The notes under the pieces: generated by a model
What the model was told of the DNA's origin: nothing
The model's input: the letters and a program-made list of their open reading frames with translations, nothing else
The model's database searches: none
DNA from: a bacterium
GTDB lineage: Bacteria; UBA4055
Direction: 5' to 3'
DNA: 31,252 nucleotides
Assembly (NCBI GenBank): GCA_029559475.1
Contig: JAKQBN010000016.1
Location: 1-31,252 of the forward strand
Shown: positions 24,051 to 31,252 of the stretch, piece after piece
Position numbering within the stretch: position 1 is the first letter of the stretch
Layout: each line of letters starts with the position of its first letter
Position numbers and translations under genes: made by a program

Positions 24051-24875
24051 ATGTTCGAGAACATTTTTAACAATGTCAGTAAGAAACACCCGCTTGTGCA
24101 CTGTGTTACAAATTATGTGACTGTAAACGACTGCGCCAATATTCTTCTTGCAGCGGGAGCCGCGCCTATTATGGCAGACGATATCGGTGAAGTTAAAGAA
24201 ATAACCGCTATTTGCAATGCGCTGGCTCTTAATATCGGCACGCTTAACGAAAGAACTATAAATTCGATGTTCGCAGCCGGAAAAGAAGCTGTAAGGCTCG
24301 GACACCCGGTGATCCTTGATCCGGTCGGTGCGGGAGCATCTGCACTCAGAACAGATACAGCGTTAAGACTCATGAATGAGATTAATTTTACTGTCATCCG
24401 CGGTAACATTTCTGAGATCAAGACCATATCAAAAGGAACCGGTACAACGAGAGGAGTTGACGCGGATGTGAGCGATGCTGTTACGGAAGCGAACCTCAAT
24501 GAAGCTGTCAGATTCGTAAAAGAAATCAGCCGGCAGAAAAACGCAGTCATCGCCGTTACCGGAGCAATAGACATTGTTGCTGATTCCGATAAGGCTTATA
24601 TAATTCGCAACGGTCATCCCATGATGTCGCGCATTACAGGAACCGGATGCATGCTTAATGCTCTTATTGCGGCATATTGTGGCGCGAATACAGAAAACAC
24701 ATTAGATGCCGTTGCGGCATCAGTCGCGGCCATGGGTATATGCGGAGAGATCGCTTACGAAAAAACGGTTGGAGAAAATGGCGGTACAGGAACATTCCGT
24801 ATCAGGCTTATAGATGCAATGAGCAATCTTGACGCTGAAACTTTCTGGAAAAGAATAAAAGTAGAGATCCGATAA
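24051..24875 (+). CDS. thiM: Hydroxyethylthiazole kinase ThiM
   Basis: 274 residues, standard length. It phosphorylates 4-methyl-5-hydroxyethylthiazole for thiamine salvage. Family motifs: PLVHCVTNYVTVNDCANI, GAAPIMADD, LDPVGAGAS, VIRGNISEI, and the active-site loop ITGTGCMLNALIAAY with Cys200. First gene of the riboswitch-controlled operon; its GAAGGAG site is in a hairpin. The fused kinase-synthase gene follows after 16 bases. Confidence 0.96.
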   Translation: MFENIFNNVSKKHPLVHCVTNYVTVNDCANILLAAGAAPIMADDIGEVKEITAICNALALNIGTLNERTINSMFAAGKEAVRLGHPVILDPVGAGASALRTDTALRLMNEINFTVIRGNISEIKTISKGTGTTRGVDADVSDAVTEANLNEAVRFVKEISRQKNAVIAVTGAIDIVADSDKAYIIRNGHPMMSRITGTGCMLNALIAAYCGANTENTLDAVAASVAAMGICGEIAYEKTVGENGGTGTFRIRLIDAMSNLDAETFWKRIKVEIR

Positions 24876-24891
24876 TTTATAAAGGTCAATA

Positions 24892-25944
24892 ATGAACAAT
24901 GTTTACAGGATAATAGACGCTAATGTCAACAGGATTTCTGAAGGATTGAGAACTTTGGAGGACTTTTTCAGGTTCGCTTCGCCTGATAATCAATTGGACG
25001 AGAAACTGAGAAACTTGAGGCATCTTGTCCGAGAAGCTCTGAAAGAATTCGACGGTCTTATGATATCCAGCCGCGAATCTTTGAATGATAACGGGCTTAT
25101 TTTGTCGCAATCGTCAGATATTGACAGAAGATCGTCCCGAAAAGAGTTTGTTTCTGCGAATTTCAAAAGGATAGAAGAAGCGCTGAGAAGCGTTGAAGAA
25201 AATCTTAAACTTACTGGCAAAAATGATAAATCCAAATTAATTGAATCAATCAGATTTTCGGTCTATGAACTTGAAAAACAGGCTCTTTCTAAGCTCATTA
25301 AAAATTTGCCGACAGGGATTTACTGTATAACGGCTGAAGAATTTTCCAAAGGAAGATCGAATTTATTCGTGGCTAAAGAAATGATCTCCGCCGGAATAAA
25401 AGTGATACAATACCGTGAAAAGGAAGAAAGAAAATCCAGAAAAGTTATGCTTGAGGAGTGCCGCGAGATCAGAAAAATGACCCTTGACGCAGGCGCATTT
25501 TTCATAGTGAATGATTATCTTGATATCGCTTTGCTTTCTGATGCTGACGGAATTCACTGCGGGCAGACCGATCTGTTAGTATCGGACATAAGACAGCTCA
25601 GCTCCGATCTGATGATAGGCGTTTCGACAGAAACCCCTGAACAGGGAGAAAAAGCAGTATCGGACGGCGCGGATTATATCGGAATAGGTCCTGTTTTTAA
25701 AACAGGTACGAAAAAAGATGCCGCTGAACCGGTCGGCTTGAATTATCTGAAATATGCTGCTGAGAATATTAAGATCCCGTTCGTAGCTATCGGGGGGATC
25801 AAAGAACATAATCTGGACCAGGTTTTGAGAACAGGAACTTCATCTATAGCTATAATCACCGATATCACCGAAGCAAATGACATAAAGGCGAAAATTTCTG
25901 CATTAAATAAAGTAATCGATAAATATAATAAAATTACGGAATAG
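24892..25944 (+). CDS. ThiD2-ThiE fusion: HMP-P kinase and thiamine-phosphate synthase
   Basis: 350 residues, much longer than a ThiE alone (about 210). Residues 1-125 match the ThiD2 family, a kinase that makes HMP-PP from HMP-P but does not act on free HMP: NRISEGLRTLEDFFRF, LRNLRHLVREAL, SANFKRIEEALRSVEE. From about 140 comes the ThiE TIM barrel, which joins HMP-PP to thiazole phosphate: GIYCITAEEF, VIQYREKE, FFIVNDYLDIAL, DGIHCGQTDL, GADYIGIGPVFKTGTKKDA, VAIGGIKEHNL. Fusion places two successive steps in one chain. Start behind AAAGG; thiC begins 3 bases after the stop. Symbol left blank because it is a two-gene fusion (thiD2-thiE). Confidence 0.93.
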   Translation: MNNVYRIIDANVNRISEGLRTLEDFFRFASPDNQLDEKLRNLRHLVREALKEFDGLMISSRESLNDNGLILSQSSDIDRRSSRKEFVSANFKRIEEALRSVEENLKLTGKNDKSKLIESIRFSVYELEKQALSKLIKNLPTGIYCITAEEFSKGRSNLFVAKEMISAGIKVIQYREKEERKSRKVMLEECREIRKMTLDAGAFFIVNDYLDIALLSDADGIHCGQTDLLVSDIRQLSSDLMIGVSTETPEQGEKAVSDGADYIGIGPVFKTGTKKDAAEPVGLNYLKYAAENIKIPFVAIGGIKEHNLDQVLRTGTSSIAIITDITEANDIKAKISALNKVIDKYNKITE

Positions 25945-25947
25945 AAA

Positions 25948-27234
25948 ATGAATTACACTACACAGATGGACGCAGCCTGTAAGGGTATCATAACAGATCA
26001 GATGAAGGATGTGCTATCTTCGGAAAAGATATCTGAAAGCGACCTGCTGAAATTCATGTCCGAAGGCAAGATCGTTATACCTGCCAATAAAAATCATAAG
26101 AATCTCAAAGGCATCGGTATCGGCAAAGGTCTGAAAACGAAAGTGAATGTAAATCTGGGAGTATCAAAGGATTGCTTTAATCTCGACATGGAAATGAAAA
26201 AGGTACATAAAGCCCTAGAATACAAAACCGACGCGATCATGGACTTGAGCACATTCGGAGATACTCAGGCTTTTAGAAAAAAGCTCGTTGAAACATCACC
26301 GGTTATGCTCGGAACGGTTCCGATCTATGATGCCGTCAGGCAGTATATAGACAAGCCGATAAAAGATATTACTGTTGACGAATGGTTCGAGATCACTAAA
26401 AGACATATCGACGACGGTATAGATTTTCTGACTATCCATGCAGGACTGACGAAGGAAGTTGTCAAGCGCGTAAAAACCAACCGCAGGCTCACCCATGTCG
26501 TATCCCGCGGCGGATCAATATTAATGGAATGGATGGAAGAAAATAATGCCGAAAATCCTTTCTACGAACATTTCGAAAGACTTCTCGATCTTTGCGAAGA
26601 ATCTGATGTGACTTTAAGCCTCGGCGACGGTCTCAGACCGGGATGTTTAAAAGACAGCACTGATGCTCCTCAGATCCAGGAGCTCATCATGCTCGGAGAA
26701 CTTACTAAACAGGCATGGAAAAGAAAAGTTCAGGTAATGATCGAAGGCCCCGGCCATGTTCCTTTGAATGAAATAGCCGCGAATATGCAGCTTCAGAAAA
26801 AACTCTGCCATGGAGCGCCTTTCTATGTTCTCGGCCCTCTTGTGACTGACATCGCGCCCGGTTATGATCATATCACTTCAGCTATCGGCGGCACGCTGGC
26901 CGCTGCCAACGGCGCGAACTTCTTATGTTATGTAACGCCTGCAGAACATTTAAGATTACCTAATCTTGACGATATGAAGGAAGGGATAATCGCAGCAAGG
27001 ATAGCGGCGCATGCGGCAGATATTGCCAACGGACTTCCCGGAGCTATGGACTGGGATAACAAGATGAGCAAAGCCCGTCATGATCTTGACTGGAAAAAGC
27101 AGATTGAATTATCAATTGATCCCGAAAAAGCGAAAAGGTACCGTGAATCAGCACAACCCATTGACGAAGATGTGTGCTCGATGTGCGGCGAATTCTGCGC
27201 GGTTAAAAGAAGCAACAGGGTGCTGGATAAATAA
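25948..27234 (+). CDS. thiC: Phosphomethylpyrimidine synthase ThiC
   Basis: 428 residues, the short form lacking the N-terminal extension of enteric ThiC. A radical-SAM enzyme turning aminoimidazole ribotide into HMP phosphate, the pyrimidine half of thiamine. Motifs: [71 protein letters not shown]. The C-terminal cluster ligands are Cys410-x2-Cys413-x3-Cys417, one residue shorter than the Cx2Cx4C of E. coli ThiC. Start 3 bases after the thiE stop, so likely coupled. Confidence 0.96.
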   Translation: MNYTTQMDAACKGIITDQMKDVLSSEKISESDLLKFMSEGKIVIPANKNHKNLKGIGIGKGLKTKVNVNLGVSKDCFNLDMEMKKVHKALEYKTDAIMDLSTFGDTQAFRKKLVETSPVMLGTVPIYDAVRQYIDKPIKDITVDEWFEITKRHIDDGIDFLTIHAGLTKEVVKRVKTNRRLTHVVSRGGSILMEWMEENNAENPFYEHFERLLDLCEESDVTLSLGDGLRPGCLKDSTDAPQIQELIMLGELTKQAWKRKVQVMIEGPGHVPLNEIAANMQLQKKLCHGAPFYVLGPLVTDIAPGYDHITSAIGGTLAAANGANFLCYVTPAEHLRLPNLDDMKEGIIAARIAAHAADIANGLPGAMDWDNKMSKARHDLDWKKQIELSIDPEKAKRYRESAQPIDEDVCSMCGEFCAVKRSNRVLDK

Positions 27235-27238
27235 ATTA

Positions 27239-28780
27239 ATGGTAAATTACAAGCAGATATTAATCTCCGTGATCATCTCCGGACTGATCCTCGGACTATG
27301 CTTTCCGCCGTTCGAAAGTACCTACGCCGTTCTGCTTTTGCTTCTGCCATTAATTCACGCTCTGTATTTAAAACCGGAACGTGCCGCTATGTCAGGATTC
27401 TTTTTCGGGCTGGCCATGTCCGTTGCTTCCTGCTACTGGATATTTTACAATGCGGGAGCTGATGCTAATTGGATTAAAGTGGTTTCGGGATTCGGCCTTT
27501 TTATTGTGAACGCGACTTTCTACGCTATTTTTGGGCTGCTGTATAAAGCTTCATTTAAAATATTCAAAGAGAAAGCTGTCTGGACTATCCCCCTATTGTG
27601 GGGAGGAATAGAGCATCTTATGCTGTGGGAGGAATTCGCGTTCCCGTGGACTTATCTCGCCCATCTTTTTACGGGAAAAACGAATTTTATCCAGTTCGCG
27701 GAATTTTTTGGCGTTATCTCAGTTTCTATAGTGATGATCTTTATTTCTGTCCTTCAGTATCTTGGATTGAAGGCATTTTCAGAGAAAGATTATTTCAAAT
27801 CGTCAGTAAAAATACAGGCCGCGCTTCTTATTATGGTGGTTCTTGTGCTTTTCGGCCAGATAAGATCGGAGAAGATTAAAGAACTTGAAGTTTCTGCCCC
27901 TAAGATTAAAGCTGCAATGATACATCCCTCGCTTGAGATCGAAGAGAAATGGAAATCGGAGAATTTCGAACGGATCGTCAGCGGTCAGTTCAAGCTAAGC
28001 GACCAGTCATTGAACGAAAACCCCGACCTGATAATCTGGGGAGAAAGCAATTTTCCCAAATATTTAGAGAATAATCCCGGATCCGTGCGCGATCTTGTAA
28101 TTTATAGCGCAGATAAGCAGGTCGATCTCTGCATAGGCTCTCTCGGATACGATTATTTCCCCGAAACCGATTCTTTCGACAAATACAACAGCGTTTTCTT
28201 TTTTGATCAGAATAATAATATCAGAAGATACGATAAGAGAAAACTGGTACCTTTCGGCGAAAGGTTCCCTCTGTCGCAGTATCTGACATTTTTAGAAGAA
28301 ATATCTTTAGGTCAGGCGAATTTTGATAAAGGAACGAATTATGAACCTTTCAAAATGACTAACGGACATAAATTCAATTCCAACATATGCTACGAAGGGC
28401 TTTTTCCGTATTATAACGCTATGATCGTTAGAAACGGCTCAGAGTTCATAGTCAATGTATCGAATGACGCCTGGTATGAAGGCTCTAAGCAGATCTACCA
28501 GCACAGCAGATTCAATGTATTCAGGGCGATCGAGAACAGAAGAAGCATTGTCAGACTGGCAAACAAAGCTGAAAACTCGGTTTTTCTTCCTTCGGGAGAA
28601 CAGAAGATCCTTTTCGATCACGCAGGAAGTTTGTATAAAGTCGTTGAATTCCCAATTAATAATTCTAAGACGGTCTTTACGGTTTACGGCAGATTTTTCG
28701 CAGCTTTTATTATTTTATTTAACTGTGCGATCCTCATTTTCAGTATTATATTGTATATTAAAGACAGAAAGCAGGCATAA
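27239..28780 (+). CDS. lnt: Apolipoprotein N-acyltransferase
   Basis: 513 residues from the ATG at 27239, the usual Lnt length. A frame open to 27080 would add 53 residues inside thiC and is rejected because the protein then would not begin at its first membrane helix (MVNYKQILISVIISGLILGL). It adds the third acyl chain to lipoproteins in the inner membrane. Six to seven TM helices (about 1-200), then the nitrilase-like domain with IIWGESNFP (Glu), YDKRKLVPFGERFP (Lys), SNICYEGLFPYY (Cys, about 384) and VNVSNDAWYEGS; a last TM at the C-terminus. It starts 4 bases after thiC; thiI overlaps its stop by one base. Why it is in a thiamine operon is unclear. Confidence 0.94.
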   Translation: MVNYKQILISVIISGLILGLCFPPFESTYAVLLLLLPLIHALYLKPERAAMSGFFFGLAMSVASCYWIFYNAGADANWIKVVSGFGLFIVNATFYAIFGLLYKASFKIFKEKAVWTIPLLWGGIEHLMLWEEFAFPWTYLAHLFTGKTNFIQFAEFFGVISVSIVMIFISVLQYLGLKAFSEKDYFKSSVKIQAALLIMVVLVLFGQIRSEKIKELEVSAPKIKAAMIHPSLEIEEKWKSENFERIVSGQFKLSDQSLNENPDLIIWGESNFPKYLENNPGSVRDLVIYSADKQVDLCIGSLGYDYFPETDSFDKYNSVFFFDQNNNIRRYDKRKLVPFGERFPLSQYLTFLEEISLGQANFDKGTNYEPFKMTNGHKFNSNICYEGLFPYYNAMIVRNGSEFIVNVSNDAWYEGSKQIYQHSRFNVFRAIENRRSIVRLANKAENSVFLPSGEQKILFDHAGSLYKVVEFPINNSKTVFTVYGRFFAAFIILFNCAILIFSIILYIKDRKQA

Positions 28781-29955
28781 TGAAAGTCATTTACCTTTTA
28801 AAATACGGCGAACTGATGCTGAAGCATAAAAATAAAAGATTTTTCGAAGATCTTGTTATTAAGAACTGCAATTCGGTTTTAAGGGAACATAAAGTAAAGA
28901 AATTAAAGCTTTTTGGAAGATTTCTGCTCGAAGCTGAAGTTGAAGATGATGTGGAAAAAGATGCGATCGCACATAAACTCAGCACGCGGGTATTCGGGAT
29001 TTCAAGCGTAAGCCCGGGAACGGTTGCCGGTTTGGATTATAAAAACATTTCTGAAGAATGCATCAGGCAGGCGGGAATTATCACCCGAACTGAAAACATT
29101 AAGACATTCAAGATCGATGTTAAAAGACCTTTTAAAAATGTCGAAATGAACTCGCTTGAATTCGCCAGCGAGCTCGGAGGCGATGTTCTCGATGCTTTTC
29201 CTGAATTGAAGGTAAAGCTCGTCGGACCTGACATGACGATATATGTCGAGATACTTCAGGAATTTTCGATAGTTTATTCAAAAAAATATAACTGTCTTCG
29301 CGGTCTGCCTGTCGGAAGTTCCGGAAAAGCAGGACTTCTGCTTTCGGGAGGGATCGATTCGCCGGTCGCAGGCTATCTTGCCCAGAAGCGCGGATGCTAC
29401 CTCAACTGCATATATTTTCACTCGCCGCCTCATACTTCCCAAAAAGCCAAAGATAAAGTGTTCGAACTTGCCAGAAAGCTATTGAATTATCAGACGCACA
29501 TTAGGATCTTTACGGTAGATTTCACAGAAACTCAGCTGATGTTCAAAAAACATACTGATCCGCAGTATTTCGTCGTGCTCGGCAGGCGTATGATGATGAG
29601 AATTGTCAATGAAATAGCGAGAAAATACGAGTTCAAAGCGCTGGTGACCGGAGAAAATCTGGGACAGGTTTCGAGCCAGACTCTGGAAAACCTTCATGCG
29701 ATAAATTCTATAGCGGAACTCCCTGTAATAAGGCCGCTGATATGCTTTGATAAAGAGGAAACGATAGAGATAGCCCGCAGGATAGGCACTTTCGATATTT
29801 CCACGCTGCCGTATGACGACTGCTGCACGCTTTTCCTTCCGCCGAATCCGAACACAAGATCAAAAATAATCAACTTGGAAAAAGAGGAAGCTAAGCTTGA
29901 CTATATGCAGATAGTTCACAGAGCTGTAGAAAGTATGCAAATAACTGATCTTTAA
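28780..29955 (+). CDS. thiI: tRNA 4-thiouridine synthase ThiI (no rhodanese domain)
   Basis: 391 residues. NFLD and THUMP domains (about 1-165), then a PP-loop ATPase with LLLSGGIDSPVAGYL (about 186-198), VTGENLGQVSSQTL and RPLICFDKEETIEIA, ending PYDDCCTLFLPP. It makes s4U at tRNA position 8 and, in some bacteria, passes sulfur to the thiazole branch. The C-terminal rhodanese domain of E. coli ThiI is missing, as in B. subtilis and many others. The ATG shares its A with the TAA of lnt (TAATG). Confidence 0.95.
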   Translation: MKVIYLLKYGELMLKHKNKRFFEDLVIKNCNSVLREHKVKKLKLFGRFLLEAEVEDDVEKDAIAHKLSTRVFGISSVSPGTVAGLDYKNISEECIRQAGIITRTENIKTFKIDVKRPFKNVEMNSLEFASELGGDVLDAFPELKVKLVGPDMTIYVEILQEFSIVYSKKYNCLRGLPVGSSGKAGLLLSGGIDSPVAGYLAQKRGCYLNCIYFHSPPHTSQKAKDKVFELARKLLNYQTHIRIFTVDFTETQLMFKKHTDPQYFVVLGRRMMMRIVNEIARKYEFKALVTGENLGQVSSQTLENLHAINSIAELPVIRPLICFDKEETIEIARRIGTFDISTLPYDDCCTLFLPPNPNTRSKIINLEKEEAKLDYMQIVHRAVESMQITDL

Positions 29956-29975
29956 ATAAAATCAAGGAACGGATC

Positions 29976-30332
29976 ATGAGAACTTTCAGAAAATTCATTT
30001 TTCCCGGGATACTCATACTTATCGGTCTCGCATGGTTTTTATCGGTTTTGGATATCTTCAGGTTCGATTACATCTGGACAGCGATCCTTTTATTCATAGG
30101 CGCTTCGATACTGGCTTCCGGCGGATTTACCAGAGGTTCTTTCGTATCCGGAATGTTCTTCGTGATCTGGGCGGCACTTCAGTTCTTCATAGACATCGAA
30201 GTTATGATAGACGATGTTCTTCTGCCTCTCCTGCTTCTCTCACTCGGTGCGCTTCTATTAATAAACAGGTCTTCGCTTATCCCTGAGAAGAATAGGAATA
30301 CCGAAAAAAAACAGGAAGATTCAGAGGAATAA
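29976..30332 (+). CDS. Small four-helix membrane protein (LiaI/LiaF-N or DUF5668-like)
   Basis: 118 residues with four predicted membrane helices (about 8-27, 32-48, 54-70, 79-96), as in FPGILILIGLAWFLSVLDIF, and a charged C-terminal tail (EKNRNTEKKQEDSEE). The pattern of short paired helices resembles the LiaI-LiaF-like/DUF5668 transmembrane group found in envelope stress systems; family assignment is tentative. AAGGAACGGATC precedes the start; 20 bases after thiI, probably last gene of the operon. It converges with the SDR gene 3 bases away. Confidence 0.7.
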   Translation: MRTFRKFIFPGILILIGLAWFLSVLDIFRFDYIWTAILLFIGASILASGGFTRGSFVSGMFFVIWAALQFFIDIEVMIDDVLLPLLLLSLGALLLINRSSLIPEKNRNTEKKQEDSEE

Positions 30333-30335
30333 AAT

Positions 30336-31106
30336 TTATTGCCTGTGAACTACCGTAGCTGATGCCTGAGATGCCGGTGTTACGGTCACCTCGCAGATCT
30401 GAACATGCACAGGCAGGCTTGCAGAAAAATAAACGATGTCCGCGATATCTTCTGCTCTTAGAGCCTTTAATCCCTGATATACCTTATTTGCCCTCTCCTT
30501 ATCACCGTGAAACCTCACAACGCTGAAATTAGTTTCTACCATGCCCGGCTGGATATTAGTTACTCTGATCGGAGTATCGACCGTATCCATCCTGAGTCCA
30601 TCGCTTATCAGCTTCACCGCTGCTTTAACCCCGCAGTAAACCGCCCCATTGGGATATGCCGCAGTACCTGCAATTGAACCCATATTTATCACATGACCCT
30701 TATTATTCTCTATCATCAAAGGCACAATATTCCTTGAAAGATATAACAATCCCTTAACATTCGAATCTATCATTTCGTCCCAGTCGTCAATACTTCCGGC
30801 CTGAAATTTATCCATGCCCAATGCTCCACCCGCATTATTTACAAGAATGTCTATCTTACGCCAGCTTTTGGGAAGTTCATCAATAACCGTTTTTACTTTC
30901 TGTCTGTCTCTGACATCAAGCTGATATGTCAGTATATCAGTATCGTATTTCTTATTAATCTCTCCTGCGACTTTGATCAGTTTATCTATGTTCCTCGAAC
31001 AGAGGATCAGCTTAGCACCGTTTTCAGCGAACTTTTCAGCACAGGCTTTACCGATCCCGCTGCCGGCTCCGGAAATGAATACTATTTTTGATTTAATCTT
31101 TTCCAT
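30336..31106 (-). CDS. SDR-family NAD(P)-dependent oxidoreductase
   Basis: 256 residues, a classical short-chain dehydrogenase. Cofactor motif SGAGSGIG (12-19), NNAG (90-93), catalytic Ser144, Tyr157 and Lys161 (YCGVK), then QPGMVETNF. Arg38 after the second strand (CSRNIDKL) suggests NADPH preference. Overall look is near the YdfG/serine 3-dehydrogenase-like group; the substrate is not determinable. Start behind AGGAG. No terminator space exists between it and the convergent membrane-protein gene. Confidence 0.92.
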   Translation of the reverse strand: MEKIKSKIVFISGAGSGIGKACAEKFAENGAKLILCSRNIDKLIKVAGEINKKYDTDILTYQLDVRDRQKVKTVIDELPKSWRKIDILVNNAGGALGMDKFQAGSIDDWDEMIDSNVKGLLYLSRNIVPLMIENNKGHVINMGSIAGTAAYPNGAVYCGVKAAVKLISDGLRMDTVDTPIRVTNIQPGMVETNFSVVRFHGDKERANKVYQGLKALRAEDIADIVYFSASLPVHVQICEVTVTPASQASATVVHRQ

Positions 31107-31252
31107 AAAAGACTCCTACTTATTTTTTGTTTAAATTTCGTTAAGTTTTTAATTAAATTTGTAATAGCAAGACAGCCTCATGTTTTCTAGGTCCCTGTTT
31201 ACGAACAAACCTCTAAAGGAGTCAGCTGCTTGCTGTTAATCCCGATAAGTTG
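31107..31252. other. Unassigned right-hand tail
   Basis: The first ~60 bases are AT-rich upstream sequence of the SDR gene. From about 31168 base composition becomes more balanced. On the minus strand an open stretch of 17 codons (QLIGINSKQLTPLEVCS) ends in TAA at 31199-31201 and could be the end of a gene lying beyond the window. No RNA gene or mobile element end can be recognised. Confidence 0.3.

Noticed and set aside
23844-24305. Minus-strand open frame across the riboswitch and thiM start
   Set aside because: It is antisense to the riboswitch and thiM, with no ribosome-binding site or family resemblance.
27080-27238. In-frame extension of lnt upstream to 27080
   Set aside because: It lies wholly inside thiC in another frame, would put 53 hydrophilic residues before the first membrane helix, and the ATG at 27239 gives the usual Lnt length.
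30328-30340. AT palindrome between convergent genes as a terminator
   Set aside because: It is only the two overlapping stop regions in A/T sequence; there is no GC stem.
31199-31252. Partial minus-strand gene entering from the right edge
   Set aside because: Only 17 codons are visible, with no recognisable family; kept only as a remark on the tail.

Overview
The window reads as chromosomal DNA of an AT-rich, diderm (Gram-negative-type) bacterium. Diderm envelope: an apolipoprotein N-acyltransferase (lnt) and several exported surface proteins. Bacterial: type-A RNase P RNA and a TPP riboswitch. The mix of tail-fibre-like surface proteins with YadA-type repeats, a soluble-adenylyl-cyclase-like giant protein, FloA/NfeD and a ThiD2-ThiE fusion suggests a member of the FCB group or a nearby candidate phylum (Cloacimonadota- or Delongbacteria-like). 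That placement is inference; no rRNA gene is present.

Left part (1-9608, all minus strand): four tandem paralogous surface proteins, the first cut by the window edge. They share an almost invariant N-terminal module after the signal peptide, carry different numbers of N-x-x-x-G-x-x-A/S-G repeats, and end in one of two C-terminal modules (a peptidase S74 self-cleaving chaperone in one; an uncharacterised DHP/NKYL module in two). Upstream in the same direction is a 1224-residue protein with two cyclase domains, an ATPase and TPRs, built like mammalian soluble adenylyl cyclase.

Middle (9635-23737, minus strand except one gene): a small unknown protein, an MBL-fold hydrolase touching recJ, a secreted unknown, the RNase P RNA directly behind a nif3/zinc-ribbon pair, a tRNA(CAT) with its own near-consensus promoter and terminator, a TrmJ-like rRNA/tRNA methyltransferase, an M18 aminopeptidase, endonuclease III, a lone plus-strand phosphoesterase, then a membrane-domain group: a Tyr-Asp-repeat protein, FloA flotillin, an NfeD/ClpP-class protease and a YbbR-domain protein. 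Three minus-strand genes here start immediately behind an intrinsic terminator.

Right part (23738-31252): a thiamine operon on the plus strand under a TPP riboswitch: thiM, a thiD2-thiE fusion, thiC, then lnt, thiI and a small membrane protein. Between the riboswitch and thiM lies what looks like a 16-codon leader ORF whose stop codon sits in the 5' arm of a hairpin that masks the thiM ribosome-binding site. This is the most interesting regulatory structure in the window. A convergent SDR oxidoreductase closes the window; the last ~146 bases are unassigned.
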